The notes under the pieces were generated by a model. That model did not search any database, had not been told where the DNA came from, and was given only the letters and a program-made list of their open reading frames with translations. From Burkholderia humptydooensis (GTDB taxonomy: Bacteria; Pseudomonadota; Gammaproteobacteria; Burkholderiales; Burkholderiaceae), in NCBI RefSeq assembly GCF_001513745.1, contig NZ_CP013380.1:992001-1056000 (forward strand): a stretch of DNA of 64,000 nucleotides, read 5' to 3'. Of this stretch, positions 8,343 through 18,569 are shown one piece after another. Both the position numbers and the translations under genes were made by a program. The number at the start of each line of letters is the position of its first letter. Position 1 is the stretch's first letter.

Positions 8343-9673
8343 GGGCGCAGCTTCAGGCGAATGTAGTGGAAATTGACCGACGCGGCGGCGAGGTAGCCGG
8401 CGGCGAGGCCCGCGAGCGCGCCGTGGAGGCCGAGCGCGGGGATTGCGATCAGGTTCACGAGCGCGGCGAGCGCGAGCGCCATCGACCATTTCGCGAGCAG
8501 CACGAACTTTGCCTGATATTTGAGCACGACGAGATTGCCGATCGCCTCGATGCCGGCCGGCACCGACAGCCACACCGCCCAGCGGAACACGTCGACCGAC
8601 GTGTCGAAGCCGGGGCCGAACACCTTGCGGATGATGAAGCCCGCGAGCAGGTCGAGCACGAGCGCGCCCGCGACCATCAGCGCGGCCGTCATGCCGATCA
8701 GGCGCCACACGTTGCGGCGCAGTTGCAGCGCGTCCTGCACGCGGTAGACGAACGCGGGCGCGATCGTCTGCGCGAGCATCAGCGCGAGCGTGATCCAGTT
8801 CTCGTTCAGTTGCTGCGCGGCCGCGTAGCGGCCGAGCTCGGCGAACGACACGTAGCGCTCGAGCATCAGCCGGTCGAGCTTCAGGAACAGGTACATGCAG
8901 ACGAGGCCGAGCCAGAACACGGTGCCCGCCGTCGCGAACTCGCGCACGAGCGGCCGCTCGACGCGCCAGCCGAGCGCGCCGCCGTTGCGGCTGCGGTAAT
9001 ACCAGATCAGCGCGGCCGCGATCGCCGCGGCTTCGAGCGCCCACAGCCAGCCGAAGCGCGCGGGCGCGGCGGCCGCGCGCACGAAGAGCCACACGAGCGC
9101 CATCTTCGCGAGCGCGGCCGCGATGCTCGCGAGCAGTTGCGGCTTGCTGTACGTCATGCTTTGCAGCCACGCGTTGACGATGCCGACGAACGGCTCGCGC
9201 AGCGCGAGCGTCACCGCGAGCCCGGCCAGCATCGCGCCGACGAGCGGATCGAACGCGCCCAGGGCGATGGCCGCCCACGTGAGCGCGAGCGCCGCGACCG
9301 ACACCGCGAAGCGCAGCGCGAACGCGCTGCCGAGCACGGCGCCCAGTTGCGCGCCCGTGCGCTGGACGATCGTCGGCACGAGGATCTCCGCGCCGCATAC
9401 CCATGTGAGGGGCGCGAGCACGAGCAGGAGCGTGTTCGCGTATTGCCATTTGCCGAACGCGTCGGGGCCGAAGTAGCGGGCGAGCAGGCCGCTCACGACG
9501 ATCGCGACGCCGATCTGCGTGAGCCGCTCGAGCCCGAGCCACGCGAGGTTCGCGACGGCCTTCGCGACGTCGGGGTTCGACAGCCTGGATTTCAGCATCG
9601 CGCGCTGCACGGCAGCGTGCGCGAGATGACCGGGCCGGCCGACCGCGGGAGCGGTTTTGCTGCGATGAAGCAT
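8339..9673 (-). CDS. Polysaccharide flippase (Wzx/MATE-like)
   Basis: A 444-residue membrane protein with around twelve to fourteen hydrophobic segments and the polysaccharide biosynthesis/flippase family pattern, such as LLARYFGPDAFGKWQYANTLL near residue 65. It would flip undecaprenyl-linked oligosaccharides across the inner membrane. It is the first gene of the minus-strand block that continues with two glycosyltransferases and galE, so the block looks like a self-contained Wzx-dependent glycan locus next to the wbi cluster. The start is uncertain: Met at 9673 gives a polar 25-residue leader, and Met at 9598 would start just before the first hydrophobic segment. Neither has a clear ribosome binding site. 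Confidence 0.8.
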   Translation of the reverse strand: MLHRSKTAPAVGRPGHLAHAAVQRAMLKSRLSNPDVAKAVANLAWLGLERLTQIGVAIVVSGLLARYFGPDAFGKWQYANTLLLVLAPLTWVCGAEILVPTIVQRTGAQLGAVLGSAFALRFAVSVAALALTWAAIALGAFDPLVGAMLAGLAVTLALREPFVGIVNAWLQSMTYSKPQLLASIAAALAKMALVWLFVRAAAAPARFGWLWALEAAAIAAALIWYYRSRNGGALGWRVERPLVREFATAGTVFWLGLVCMYLFLKLDRLMLERYVSFAELGRYAAAQQLNENWITLALMLAQTIAPAFVYRVQDALQLRRNVWRLIGMTAALMVAGALVLDLLAGFIIRKVFGPGFDTSVDVFRWAVWLSVPAGIEAIGNLVVLKYQAKFVLLAKWSMALALAALVNLIAIPALGLHGALAGLAAGYLAAASVNFHYIRLKLRP

Positions 9674-9853
9674 TCAGGCATTAAAATGGGCGCGATCGGC
9701 GTAGCTGAAACCAGCGATTATAAGTTGGATCGGATTCGCTTCCGGCATCCACAGGGCTTCGCGTTGCCCCTCGTCGGTCCGTTCGGGCGATATTTTTTAC
9801 GCATTCGCGTTGAGGCGGCCAAATTTTTTATGGACGACATAGAGAGTGAATCG

Positions 9854-11248
9854 ATGATCTCCCAATCCATCTTCAAGGCATACGATATTCGGGGCGTGAT
9901 CGGCAAGACGCTCGACGCCGGCGTCGCGCGCTCGATCGGCCGCGCATTCGGCAGCGAAGTGCGCGCGCAGGGCGGCGACGCGGTCGTCGTCGCGCGCGAC
10001 GGCCGGCTGTCGGGCCCCGAGCTTGTCGGCGCGCTCGCGGACGGGCTGCGCGCGGCGGGCGTCGATGTCGTCGACGTCGGCATGGTGCCGACGCCTGTCG
10101 GCTACTTCGCGGCGAGCGTGCCGCTCGCGCTGTCGGGCGGCGAGCGCCGCGTCGATTCGTGCATCGTCGTCACGGGCAGCCACAATCCTCCCGACTACAA
10201 CGGCTTCAAGATGGTCCTGCGCGGCGCCGCGATCTACGGCGAGCAGATCCAGGGCCTCTACAAGCGCATCGTCGACGCGCGTTTCGAGACCGGCAACGGT
10301 TCGTATGAGCAATACGATGTCGCCGATCAATACGTCGAGCGCATCGTCGGCGACATCAGGCTCGCGCGGCCGCTGAAGCTCGTCGTCGACGCGGGCAACG
10401 GCGTCGCGGGCCCGCTCGCCGCGCGCCTGTTCAAGGCGCTCGGCTGCGAGCTCGTCGAGCTCTTCACCGACATCGACGGCAACTTCCCGAACCACCACCC
10501 GGACCCGGCGCACCCGGAGAACCTGCAGGACGTGATCGCGAAGCTGAAGACGACCGATGCCGAGATCGGCTTCGCGTTCGACGGCGACGGCGACCGCCTC
10601 GGCGTCGTCACGAAGGACGGCCAGATCATCTATCCGGACCGCCAGTTGATGCTGTTCGCCGAGGAAGTGCTGTCGCGCAACCCGGGCGCGCAGATCATCT
10701 ACGACGTGAAGTGCACGCGCAATCTCGCGCAGTGGGTGCGCGAGAAGGGCGGCGAGCCGCTGATGTGGAAGACGGGCCACTCGCTCGTGAAGGCGAAGCT
10801 GCGCGAGACGGGCGCGCCGCTCGCGGGCGAGATGAGCGGCCACGTATTCTTCAAGGATCGCTGGTACGGCTTCGACGACGGCCTCTACACGGGCGCGCGC
10901 CTGCTCGAGATCCTCGCGCGCGCGGCCGATCCGAGCGCGCTCCTGAACGGCTTGCCGAACGCGGTGTCGACGCCCGAGCTGCAACTGAAGCTCGACGAAG
11001 GCGAGAACGTGAAGCTGATCGACAAGCTGCGCGCCACCGCGAAGTTCGACGGCGCCGACGAGGTCGTGACGATCGACGGCCTGCGCGTCGAGTATCCGGA
11101 CGGCTTCGGCCTCGCGCGCTCGTCGAACACGACGCCCGTGATCGTGCTGCGCTTCGAGGCGACGTCCGACGCGGCGCTCGCGCGAATTCAGGACGATTTC
11201 CGGCGCGCGCTGAAGGCGGCGAAGCCGGACGCGAACCTGCCGTTCTGA
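9854..11248 (+). CDS. manB: Phosphomannomutase/phosphoglucomutase
   Basis: A 464-residue alpha-D-phosphohexomutase that interconverts 6-phospho and 1-phospho hexoses, feeding GDP-mannose or UDP-glucose synthesis. It shows the active-site phosphoserine loop VVTGSHNPPDYNGFKM near residue 110, the Mg-binding loop FDGDGDRLG near residue 245, the sugar-binding GEMSGHVFF near residue 327 and the C-terminal phosphate loop RSSNTTPVIVLRFE near residue 423. Length agrees with Pseudomonas AlgC (463). ATG at 9854 is preceded by AGAGAG; ATG at 9830 would add eight residues. It is divergent from the flippase and followed by a terminator. Confidence 0.92.
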   Translation: MISQSIFKAYDIRGVIGKTLDAGVARSIGRAFGSEVRAQGGDAVVVARDGRLSGPELVGALADGLRAAGVDVVDVGMVPTPVGYFAASVPLALSGGERRVDSCIVVTGSHNPPDYNGFKMVLRGAAIYGEQIQGLYKRIVDARFETGNGSYEQYDVADQYVERIVGDIRLARPLKLVVDAGNGVAGPLAARLFKALGCELVELFTDIDGNFPNHHPDPAHPENLQDVIAKLKTTDAEIGFAFDGDGDRLGVVTKDGQIIYPDRQLMLFAEEVLSRNPGAQIIYDVKCTRNLAQWVREKGGEPLMWKTGHSLVKAKLRETGAPLAGEMSGHVFFKDRWYGFDDGLYTGARLLEILARAADPSALLNGLPNAVSTPELQLKLDEGENVKLIDKLRATAKFDGADEVVTIDGLRVEYPDGFGLARSSNTTPVIVLRFEATSDAALARIQDDFRRALKAAKPDANLPF

Positions 11249-11315
11249 GCCTGACGGCGGTGCGTCACGCGGCGAGGGCGGCTTGCCCGAGCTTGCGCTG
11301 ACGCAAGCCTTGTCG

Positions 11316-11352
11316 AAAAAGCGGCGACGCAATCGTGCGTTCGCCGCTTTTT
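11316..11352 (+). terminator. Rho-independent terminator after manB
   Basis: The hairpin AAAAAGCGGCGA...TCGCCGCTTTTT spans 11316-11352, with a T-run after it and an A-run before it. It lies between the manB stop and waaC. It separates manB from the LPS core genes. Confidence 0.8.
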
Positions 11353-11428
11353 GTCTGTGCCGGCCGCCCGGCGCGATAAAATCCGTCCTTTCGGTCTGTG
11401 CCGGCCGCCGCCGGCCATTTTTTTCAGC

Positions 11429-12424
11429 GTGCAAAAAATTCTGATCGTGCGCGTGTCGTCGCTCGGCGACGTCGTGCATAACATGCCGGTGATCGCCGAT
11501 ATTCGCCGGCGCCATCCCGATGCGCAGATCGACTGGCTCGTCGAGGAAGGCTTCGCCGATCTCGTGCGGCTCGTCGACGGCGTGCGCAACGTGCTGCCGT
11601 TCTCGCTGCGGCGCTGGCGCAAGCGCCTGAGCGCGTCGCAGACGTGGCGAGAGATCCGCGCGTTCCGGCGGCGCCTGGCCGAAGAGCGCTACGACCTCGT
11701 GATCGACTGCCAGGGGCTCATCAAGACCGCGTGGGTCGCGAGCTGGGCGCGCGGGCCGCTCGTCGGCCTCGGCAACCGCACCGACGGCGCCGGCTACGAG
11801 TGGCCGGTGCGCTTCTTCTACGACAGGCGCGTGCCGATCGCGCCGCGCACGCACGTCGTCGAGCGCTCGCGGCAGCTCGTCGCGGCGGCGTTGGGAGACC
11901 CCGCGCCGACGCCGGGCGATCCGGTCGACTTCGGCCTCGACACGCACGGCGCGGCGCGCGCGCTCGCGTCGCTCGACCTGAACCTGCCGGTGCCGTACGT
12001 CGTGTTCGTCCATGCGACGTCGCGCGCCGACAAGCAGTGGCCCGACGACGCATGGATCGGCCTGGGCGAGGCGCTCGTGCGGCGCGGCGCGTCGCTCGTG
12101 CTGCCGTGGGGCAGCGACGCCGAGCGCGCGACGAGCGAGCGTCTCGCGAAGGCGTTCGGCGCGGCGGCGATCGTGCCGCCGAAGCTGTCGCTGCCCGCGG
12201 TCGTCGGCTTGATCGACGGCGCGGCGGCGACGGTCGGCGTCGATACCGGCCTCATCCACATCGCGGCGGCGCTGAAGCGCCCGACCGTCGAACTGTACAA
12301 TTTTGCGACAGCCTGGCGCACGGGCGGCTACTGGTCGCCCAACGTCGTCAACCTCGGCACCGCCGGCGCGCCGCCATCCCTTTCGCAGGCGAAGGACGCA
12401 CTCGCGTCGTTCGGCCTCTTGTAA
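11429..12424 (+). CDS. waaC: ADP-heptose:LPS heptosyltransferase I
   Basis: A 331-residue family 9 glycosyltransferase that adds the first L-glycero-D-manno-heptose to Kdo-lipid A on the cytoplasmic side of the inner membrane. It starts with ILIVRVSSLGDVVHNMPVI, the canonical heptosyltransferase N-terminus. Later motifs are FVHATSRADKQWPDDAW near residue 195 (donor phosphate site) and TVGVDTGLIHIAAALKRPTV near residue 270 (ADP-heptose-binding DTGLxHxAAA). I take the GTG at 11429 because homology starts there and the frame upstream runs through the terminator region. Length is close to the E. coli enzyme (319). It begins a waaC-hydroxylase-waaA run. Confidence 0.92.
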   Translation: MQKILIVRVSSLGDVVHNMPVIADIRRRHPDAQIDWLVEEGFADLVRLVDGVRNVLPFSLRRWRKRLSASQTWREIRAFRRRLAEERYDLVIDCQGLIKTAWVASWARGPLVGLGNRTDGAGYEWPVRFFYDRRVPIAPRTHVVERSRQLVAAALGDPAPTPGDPVDFGLDTHGAARALASLDLNLPVPYVVFVHATSRADKQWPDDAWIGLGEALVRRGASLVLPWGSDAERATSERLAKAFGAAAIVPPKLSLPAVVGLIDGAAATVGVDTGLIHIAAALKRPTVELYNFATAWRTGGYWSPNVVNLGTAGAPPSLSQAKDALASFGLL

Positions 12425-12449
12425 TCCCGAGTCATCCCGACAGGCGATC

Positions 12450-13334
12450 ATGAGCGAATCCCAGATCATCGAAATTGCGTCCGCCGACTGGAGCGGGCAA
12501 CAACTGTCCGTGCCGCGCGAGCAACTGCTCGCCGGGCTCGAGGACGGCAAGGTGCTGTTCTTTCCGCGCCTGCGCTTCGCGATCGAAGGCGGCGAGGAAG
12601 CGCTGCTCGATCCGGCGCTCGCCGATCCGAAGCGCAAGAACATCAGCCTCGCGCCGAACGGCGGCACGCTCGCCGGCGTGGCGGGCGACGCGGTCACGCA
12701 GTCTGCCGTGCGCGCGCTGATCGCGCGCTTCCAGCAGCAGGCGGGCATGCTCGTCGACGGGCTCTTTCCCGAGTACCGCGGCAAGCTGCGCGTCGCGCCG
12801 ACGAGCCTGCGCCTGATGCAGGTCGAGACGCGCCAGACGTCGTGGCGCAAGGACGACAGCCGGCTGCACGTCGACGCGTTTCCGTCGCGGCCGAACTACG
12901 GCGAGCGGATCCTGCGTGTGTTCACGAACGTGAATCCGGCGGGCGTGCCGCGCGTGTGGCGCGTCGGCGAGCCGTTCGAGGCCGTCGCGAAGCGCTTTTT
13001 GCCGCACATCAAGCCGCAGTTGCCGGGCTCCGCGCGGCTGCTCGAACTGCTGCACGTGACGAAGTCGCGCAGAAGCGCGTACGACCACCTGATGCTGAAC
13101 CTGCACGACAGCATGAAGGCCGATCTCGACTACCAGAAGAACAGCCCGCAGCAGACGATGCCGTTTCCGTCGGGCAGCGTGTGGGTGTGTTTCTCCGATC
13201 AGGCGTCGCACGCGGTGATGTCCGGCCAGTTCATGCTCGAGCAGACCTTCTTCCTGCCGGTCGGCGCGATGGTTCGCCCGGAGCGCGCGCCGCTCGGCAT
13301 TCTCGAGCGCCTGCAGGGCAGGGCCCTCGTTTGA
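12450..13334 (+). CDS. kdoO: Kdo 3-hydroxylase (Fe(II)/2-oxoglutarate type)
   Basis: A 294-residue protein of the Kdo hydroxylase family known in Burkholderia and Yersinia. It converts the outer Kdo of Kdo2-lipid A to D-glycero-D-talo-oct-2-ulosonic acid (Ko) after Kdo transfer. Visible features are FFPRLRFAI near residue 37, the metal-binding His-x-Asp in RLHVDAFPSRPNYGER (H140, D142), and a distal His in SDQASHAVMSGQ near residue 256. It lies 25 bases after waaC and 37 bases before waaA, which places it firmly in inner-core LPS synthesis. Function is assigned by family and context; the two His and the Asp are seen directly. Confidence 0.85.
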   Translation: MSESQIIEIASADWSGQQLSVPREQLLAGLEDGKVLFFPRLRFAIEGGEEALLDPALADPKRKNISLAPNGGTLAGVAGDAVTQSAVRALIARFQQQAGMLVDGLFPEYRGKLRVAPTSLRLMQVETRQTSWRKDDSRLHVDAFPSRPNYGERILRVFTNVNPAGVPRVWRVGEPFEAVAKRFLPHIKPQLPGSARLLELLHVTKSRRSAYDHLMLNLHDSMKADLDYQKNSPQQTMPFPSGSVWVCFSDQASHAVMSGQFMLEQTFFLPVGAMVRPERAPLGILERLQGRALV

Positions 13335-13371
13335 GCGCGCGCGACTGGTTCTCCGCCGGAGCCGCCGCGCG

Positions 13372-14757
13372 ATGCTGAGGGCGATCTATCGCGCGCTGTG
13401 GTGGCTGATCGCGCCGCTCGCGGTGCTGCGCCTTCTGTGGCGCTCGCGCAAGGAGCGCGGCTATCGCGAGCACGTCGGCGAGCGCTTCGGCTTCGGGGCG
13501 GGGCGCGCGCTCGCGCGCCACGTCGACGAATCGACGCCGGTCGTCTGGGTGCACGCGGTGTCGGTCGGCGAGACGCGCGCCGCGCAGCCGCTCGTCGACG
13601 CGCTGATGCGCGCGCGCCCCGACGTGCACGTGCTGCTCACGCACATGACGCCGAGCGGCCGCGCGACGGGCGAGCAGATCTTCGGCGAGCGCGTGTCGCG
13701 CTGCTATCTGCCGTACGATCTGCCGCACGCCGTGCGGCGCTTCCTGCATGCATGGCGGCCGTCGCTCGGGCTCGTGATGGAGACGGAAGTGTGGCCGACG
13801 CTCATCGACGAATGCCGCCGCGCCGACGTGCCGCTCGTGCTGACGAATGCGCGGATGTCGGCGCGCTCGTTCGGGCGTGCGATGAAGTTCGGCTCCGCCG
13901 CGCGCGAAGTGTTCGGCGGCTTCTCGCGCGTGCTCGCGCAAAGCCCGGCCGACGCGCAGCGCCTGAGCGCGCTCGGTGCGCGCAACGTCGCGGTGCTCGG
14001 CAATCTGAAATTCGACATGACGACGCCGCCCGAGCTCGCCGCGCGCGGGCGCGCGTGGCGCGCGGCGATCGGCGGGCGGCCGGTATGGGTCGCGGCGAGC
14101 ACGCGCGACGGCGAAGAGGCGCTCGTGCTCGACGCGTTCGCGGCGCTGCGGACGCCGGACGCGCTGCTGATCCTCGTGCCGCGTCATCCACAGCGCTTCG
14201 CCGAAGTCGCGGCGCTCGCCGAGCGGCGCGGGCAGCGCCTCGTGCGCCGCACCGAATGGGCGGCCGACGCGACGGCCGCCGCCGCGGGCCGGCCGGCCGC
14301 ATCCGCGTTGCCGGCGGATGTCTCGGTGCTGCTCGGCGATTCGATGGGCGAGCTGGGCGCGTACTATGCGGCCGCCGACGTCGCGTTCATCGGCGGCAGC
14401 CTGCTGCCGCTCGGCGGCCAGAATCTGATCGAGGCGTGCGCGGTGGGCGTGCCGGTGCTGATCGGGCCGCATGTGTTCAACTTCACGCAGGCGACGGCCG
14501 ATGCGGTCACGGCGGGCGCGTGCGCGCAAGTGCAGGACCCGGCCGACCTCGCGCGCACGCTCGACGCGCTGTTCGCCGATCACGCGCGCCGCGCCGCGAT
14601 GGGCGCGGCGGGCGCCGCGTTCGCCGCGCGGCATCGCGGCGCGACGGCGCGCACCGTCGACGTGCTGAACGCGCTGCTGCCGCCGCCGCGCGTCGCGTCG
14701 GCGGCAAACGACGAAGGCGGGGAGGGCGGGCTCGACGCGGGCGCCGCAATCGACTGA
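13372..14757 (+). CDS. waaA: 3-deoxy-D-manno-octulosonic acid transferase
   Basis: A 461-residue GT30 enzyme that adds Kdo residues from CMP-Kdo to the lipid A precursor at the inner membrane. An N-terminal membrane anchor WWLIAPLAVLRLLW comes first, then WVHAVSVGETRAAQPLVDAL near residue 55 and EVWPTLIDEC near residue 140. The CMP-Kdo site regions are VFIGGSLLPLGGQNLIEACA (approximately residues 338-357) and IGPHVFNFTQAT near residue 364. The length is somewhat above E. coli WaaA (425) because of an Ala/Gly-rich C-terminal tail. It is the last gene of the waaC-kdoO-waaA run and converges on ureG. Confidence 0.92.
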   Translation: MLRAIYRALWWLIAPLAVLRLLWRSRKERGYREHVGERFGFGAGRALARHVDESTPVVWVHAVSVGETRAAQPLVDALMRARPDVHVLLTHMTPSGRATGEQIFGERVSRCYLPYDLPHAVRRFLHAWRPSLGLVMETEVWPTLIDECRRADVPLVLTNARMSARSFGRAMKFGSAAREVFGGFSRVLAQSPADAQRLSALGARNVAVLGNLKFDMTTPPELAARGRAWRAAIGGRPVWVAASTRDGEEALVLDAFAALRTPDALLILVPRHPQRFAEVAALAERRGQRLVRRTEWAADATAAAAGRPAASALPADVSVLLGDSMGELGAYYAAADVAFIGGSLLPLGGQNLIEACAVGVPVLIGPHVFNFTQATADAVTAGACAQVQDPADLARTLDALFADHARRAAMGAAGAAFAARHRGATARTVDVLNALLPPPRVASAANDEGGEGGLDAGAAID

Positions 14758-14844
14758 GCGGCGCGCGCGGGCGCCGTATTCATGCCGTCTCGGCGGCCGC
14801 GTCGCGCGGCGGCCGTGCGGCGCGGCCGCGCGAATGCTCGGCGC

Positions 14845-15495
14845 TCAGACCGTCAGCAATCCTTTCTTCTCGATGAACGCGATCACGTCGGCGACGCCAT
14901 CGAGCGCCTTCAGATTGCACATCACGTACGGGCGCTCGCCGCGCATCTTCTTCGTGTCGGACGCCATGACGTCGAGGTTCGCGCCGACGAGCGGCGCGAG
15001 GTCCGTCTTGTTGATCACGAGCAGATCCGATTTCGTGATCCCCGGGCCGCCCTTGCGCGGAATCTTCTCGCCGCCCGCGACGTCGATCACGTAGATCGTC
15101 AGGTCCGACAGCTCGGGGCTGAACGTCGCCGCGAGATTGTCGCCGCCGGATTCGATGAACACGATGTCCGCGTTCGGAAAGCGCGCGAGCATCCGGTCGA
15201 CCGCCTCGAGATTGATCGACGCATCCTCGCGGATCGCCGTGTGCGGGCAGCCGCCCGTCTCGACGCCCATGATCCGCTCTTCGGGCAGCGCGCCCGCGAT
15301 CGTCAGGAGGCGCTGGTCTTCCTTCGTGTAGATGTCGTTCGTGATCGCGACGAGGTCGTAGCGCTCGCGCATGCCCTTGCAGAGCATTTCGAGGAGCGTC
15401 GTCTTGCCGGAGCCGACAGGGCCGCCGATGCCGACGCGCAGCGGCGGGAGCTTCTTCGTGCGGCGGGCTGCCGCCGCTGAGCGAGGTGCGTTCAT
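14845..15495 (-). CDS. ureG: Urease accessory GTPase UreG
   Basis: A 216-residue SIMIBI-class GTPase that drives nickel insertion into urease together with UreD, UreE and UreF. The P-loop [15 protein letters not shown] is at residues 22-36, a conserved metal site Cys-Pro-His is in [16 protein letters not shown] near residue 90, and the Walker-B-like [15 protein letters not shown] is near residue 118. [11 protein letters not shown] near residue 166 gives guanine specificity. It is the last gene of the ureABCEFG transcript, 30 bases after ureF. Confidence 0.96.
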   Translation of the reverse strand: MNAPRSAAAARRTKKLPPLRVGIGGPVGSGKTTLLEMLCKGMRERYDLVAITNDIYTKEDQRLLTIAGALPEERIMGVETGGCPHTAIREDASINLEAVDRMLARFPNADIVFIESGGDNLAATFSPELSDLTIYVIDVAGGEKIPRKGGPGITKSDLLVINKTDLAPLVGANLDVMASDTKKMRGERPYVMCNLKALDGVADVIAFIEKKGLLTV

Positions 15496-15525
15496 GATTC
15501 GGTGCGTGACAATGCTCTGGGGTGC

Positions 15526-16206
15526 TTATGAACGGAACAGCCGCGAATACTGCGATTCGTGCCGCGCGGACAGGATGCCGAGCTGCGGCGCGAACGTGTT
15601 GATCGCATCGGGCGGCGTCGCGAGCGCGCGGCGCACCGCGTCGCGGATCGGCTCGCGCAGCGCGACGATGATTTTCTGGCCGGCGAGCTGGCCGAGCGGC
15701 ACCGCCTTGATCGCGGCGGCCGTCTGGTTCTCGACCCAGCCGAACGCATACGCGGCGAGCGCCGCGTCGGGCGTCGCGCCGTGCGCGGCGGCGGCGAACG
15801 CGAACGCGCTCGGCAGCGCGATCGGCGAGATCGACGCGAGCGTCGCGCGGCGCGCGGCGTCGCCCCATTCGAGCGATGCGCAAAGCTGCGCGAGCGACCA
15901 GCCCATCTGCTCGGTCTCGCGGCGCAGCTCCGACGATTCGCGGCTCGCGACGAATTCCTCGTTCGCGTCGGCGAGCGCCGTCGCGTCGTGCGCGCGCCAG
16001 CGCGCGAGCTGATGCGCGAGGAACGGCAGCTCGCCGTGCGCGAGCACGTCGGCAAGCCCGCTCGCGATCCAGTCGCGCACGCCGTCGGCATTGCGAATCA
16101 GCGGCGCGTCGAGCGCCGCTTCGAGCCCCTGCGAATAGCTGAACGCGCCGATCGGCAAGGCCGGCGACGCGAGGTGCAGCAGCGCGACGAGCTCAGCGGT
16201 GTCCAT
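15526..16206 (-). CDS. ureF: Urease accessory protein UreF
   Basis: A 226-residue alpha-helical UreF, which bridges UreD and UreG in the nickel-loading complex. Typical family signatures are [23 protein letters not shown] near residues 9-31 and the C-terminal PRLGI-like stretch [22 protein letters not shown]. The start is [11 protein letters not shown] at 16206; the frame upstream is a shadow of the His-rich ureE tail. It overlaps the 3' end of ureE by 14 bases, which suggests translational coupling. Confidence 0.94.
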   Translation of the reverse strand: MDTAELVALLHLASPALPIGAFSYSQGLEAALDAPLIRNADGVRDWIASGLADVLAHGELPFLAHQLARWRAHDATALADANEEFVASRESSELRRETEQMGWSLAQLCASLEWGDAARRATLASISPIALPSAFAFAAAAHGATPDAALAAYAFGWVENQTAAAIKAVPLGQLAGQKIIVALREPIRDAVRRALATPPDAINTFAPQLGILSARHESQYSRLFRS

Positions 16207-16792
16207 GACCGTGGCCGTGCGAGCAGGACGGACCATGCCGATGATCATGATCATGATCGTGATCGTGCGAGTGGCCGTGATGCTCGTCGAACACCTGCTG
16301 CGCGAGCGCGTAATCCTCGGCGAACGTCGCGTCGTGCCCGTGACGGTGCCCGCCTCCATACGCGCCGGCTTCCGGCTGGAACGGCGCGTTCGCGCGCTCG
16401 ATCGTCGCGCCGAGCCGCGTCAGCATGTCGGCCAGCACCGGATCGTATTCGAGCTTCAGGCAGCCCGCGCCGATTTCGACGGGCGTATGGCGGTTGCCGA
16501 GGTGATACGCGGCGCGCGTGAGCGTGAGCGCGTCGGGCGCGCGCACGAGCAGCACGGCCTCGTGCGCGGCGGCCACGCGCACGAGCGCGCCGTCGTCGGC
16601 GACAAGCACGTCGCCGTCGCGCAATACGGTGCCGCGCGGCAGCACGAGCGCGACGTCCTCGCCCGTGTCGAGCGTCGCGGCGAGCCGGCTCCGGCAGCGC
16701 GCGTCATAGGCGAGCGTGAGCGCAGGCGCGCGCGCGACGAGCGTCGCGGCGAGTTTCACGTTCGGGGCGATGCGTTTGTCGATCGTGCGCAT
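16193..16792 (-). CDS. ureE: Urease nickel metallochaperone UreE
   Basis: A 199-residue UreE that collects Ni2+ and delivers it to the UreDFG-apourease complex. The peptide-binding domain is followed by the metal-binding domain with [13 protein letters not shown] near residue 111. The C-terminus is exceptionally His-rich: a run of His-Asp and His-Gly pairs over the last 35 residues, ending in HGHGHGHR. Such tails act as a nickel store in family members such as Klebsiella UreE. It lies between ureC (17 bases upstream) and ureF (overlapping). Confidence 0.95.
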   Translation of the reverse strand: MRTIDKRIAPNVKLAATLVARAPALTLAYDARCRSRLAATLDTGEDVALVLPRGTVLRDGDVLVADDGALVRVAAAHEAVLLVRAPDALTLTRAAYHLGNRHTPVEIGAGCLKLEYDPVLADMLTRLGATIERANAPFQPEAGAYGGGHRHGHDATFAEDYALAQQVFDEHHGHSHDHDHDHDHRHGPSCSHGHGHGHR

Positions 16793-16809
16793 GATGATTC
16801 GTCAGGACT

Positions 16810-18516
16810 TCAGAACAGGAAGTAGCGCTGCGCCATCGGCAGTACGGCGGCGGGCTCGCAGGTGAGCAGCGCGCCGTCGGCGACGACGTCGTAGGTTTCG
16901 GGGTCGACGCTGATGGCCGGCTGCCATGCGTTGTGGATCATGTCGCGCTTCGTCACCGTGCGGCAGCCGCGCACCGGCACGAGCCGCTTCGCGAGTCCGT
17001 AGCGTTTGCCGATGCCCGCGTCGAGCGCGAGCTGCGACACGAACGTGAGCGACGTGCGCGCGAGCGCGCCGCCGCGGGTGGCGAACATCTCGCGGTAGTG
17101 GACAGGCTGCGGCGTCGGGATCGACGCGTTCGGGTCGCCCATCTGCGCGATCGCGATCATCCCGCCCTTGACGATCATCGCCGGCTTGACCCCGAAGAAC
17201 GCGGGCTGCCACAGCACGAGGTCCGCCCATTTGCCCGGCTCGATCGAGCCGACTTCGTGCGCGATGCCGTGCGTGAGCGCCGGATTGATCGTGTACTTCG
17301 CGACGTAGCGCTTCGCGCGGAAATTGTCGTTGCGCGCGCTGTCCTCGGCGAGCGCGCCGCGCTGCACCTTCATCTTGTGCGCGGTCTGCCACGTGCGGAT
17401 GATCACTTCGCCGACGCGGCCCATCGCCTGCGAATCGGACGACAGCATCGACAGCGCGCCGAGATCGTGCAGGATGTCCTCGGCCGCGATCGTTTCGCGG
17501 CGAATCCGCGATTCGGCGAACGCGAGATCTTCGGCGATCGACGGATCGAGGTGATGACAGACCATCAGCATGTCGAGGTGCTCGTCGAGCGTGTTGATCG
17601 TGTACGGGCGCGTCGGATTCGTCGACGACGGCAGCACGTTCGGCTCGCCGCACACCTTCAGGATGTCGGGCGCGTGGCCGCCGCCCGCGCCCTCGGTGTG
17701 GTACGTATGGATCGTGCGGCCCTTGAACGCGGCGACCGTCGCCTCGACGAAGCCGCCTTCGTTCAGCGTATCGGTGTGGATCGCGACCTGCGTGTCGGTG
17801 TCGTCGGCCACCGTCAGGCAGTTGTCGATCGCGGCGGGCGTCGTGCCCCAGTCCTCGTGCAGCTTCAGGCCGATCGCGCCCGCCCCGATCTGCTCGACGA
17901 GCGGCTGCGGCCGGCTCGCGTTGCCCTTGCCGAGAAAGCCGAGGTTGATCGGCCAGCCGTCGGCCGCCTGCAGCATCCGTTCCAGGTGCCAGGGCCCCGG
18001 CGTGCAGGTGGTCGCGTTCGTGCCCGTCGCGGGGCCCGTGCCGCCGCCGATCATCGTCGTCACGCCGGACGCGAGCGCCTCGTCGATCTGCTGCGGACTG
18101 ATGAAGTGAATGTGCGTATCGATGCCGCCCGCCGTCACGATCAGGCCTTCGCCCGCGATGATCTCGGTCGCCGCGCCGATCGCGATCGTCACGCCGGGCT
18201 GGATGTCCGGATTGCCCGCCTTGCCGATCGCCGCGATGCGGCCGTGCTTGATCGCGATGTCCGCCTTCACGACGCCCCAGTGATCGAGGATCACCGCGTT
18301 CGTGATCACGGTGTCCGCGACGTCGGCCGCGCTCAGTTGCGATTGCCCCATCCCGTCGCGGATCACCTTGCCGCCGCCGAACTTCACTTCCTCGCCGTAG
18401 ATCGTGTAGTCGCGCTCGACTTCGATCAGCAGCCCGGTGTCCGCGAGGCGAATGCGGTCGCCCGTCGTCGGCCCGTACATTTCCGCGTACGCGCGGCGGC
18501 TCAAACGTAATGTCAT
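16810..18516 (-). CDS. ureC: Urease subunit alpha (catalytic)
   Basis: A 568-residue catalytic subunit that hydrolyses urea to ammonia and carbamate in the cytoplasm. The dinickel site is recognisable: HIHFISPQQ near residue 136 (two His ligands), [12 protein letters not shown] near residue 218 (carbamylated Lys and general region), [13 protein letters not shown] near residue 244 with [16 protein letters not shown] further on (His ligands), and the mobile flap [22 protein letters not shown] near residue 318 with the catalytic His. Length is the same as Klebsiella UreC (567). It is preceded by ureB at a 53-base gap. Confidence 0.97.
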   Translation of the reverse strand: MTLRLSRRAYAEMYGPTTGDRIRLADTGLLIEVERDYTIYGEEVKFGGGKVIRDGMGQSQLSAADVADTVITNAVILDHWGVVKADIAIKHGRIAAIGKAGNPDIQPGVTIAIGAATEIIAGEGLIVTAGGIDTHIHFISPQQIDEALASGVTTMIGGGTGPATGTNATTCTPGPWHLERMLQAADGWPINLGFLGKGNASRPQPLVEQIGAGAIGLKLHEDWGTTPAAIDNCLTVADDTDTQVAIHTDTLNEGGFVEATVAAFKGRTIHTYHTEGAGGGHAPDILKVCGEPNVLPSSTNPTRPYTINTLDEHLDMLMVCHHLDPSIAEDLAFAESRIRRETIAAEDILHDLGALSMLSSDSQAMGRVGEVIIRTWQTAHKMKVQRGALAEDSARNDNFRAKRYVAKYTINPALTHGIAHEVGSIEPGKWADLVLWQPAFFGVKPAMIVKGGMIAIAQMGDPNASIPTPQPVHYREMFATRGGALARTSLTFVSQLALDAGIGKRYGLAKRLVPVRGCRTVTKRDMIHNAWQPAISVDPETYDVVADGALLTCEPAAVLPMAQRYFLF

Positions 18517-18569
18517 GTCGTCGAATCCTTCGGATGCCCGTGCGGGCGTGTCAGCGGAGCGCCGGCGGC

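Noticed and set aside
8366..11248. A 960-codon open frame on the plus strand
   Set aside because: Only its 3' part (from 9854) is manB. The upstream part is an Arg/Glu/His-rich antisense shadow of the flippase gene, typical of GC-rich DNA.
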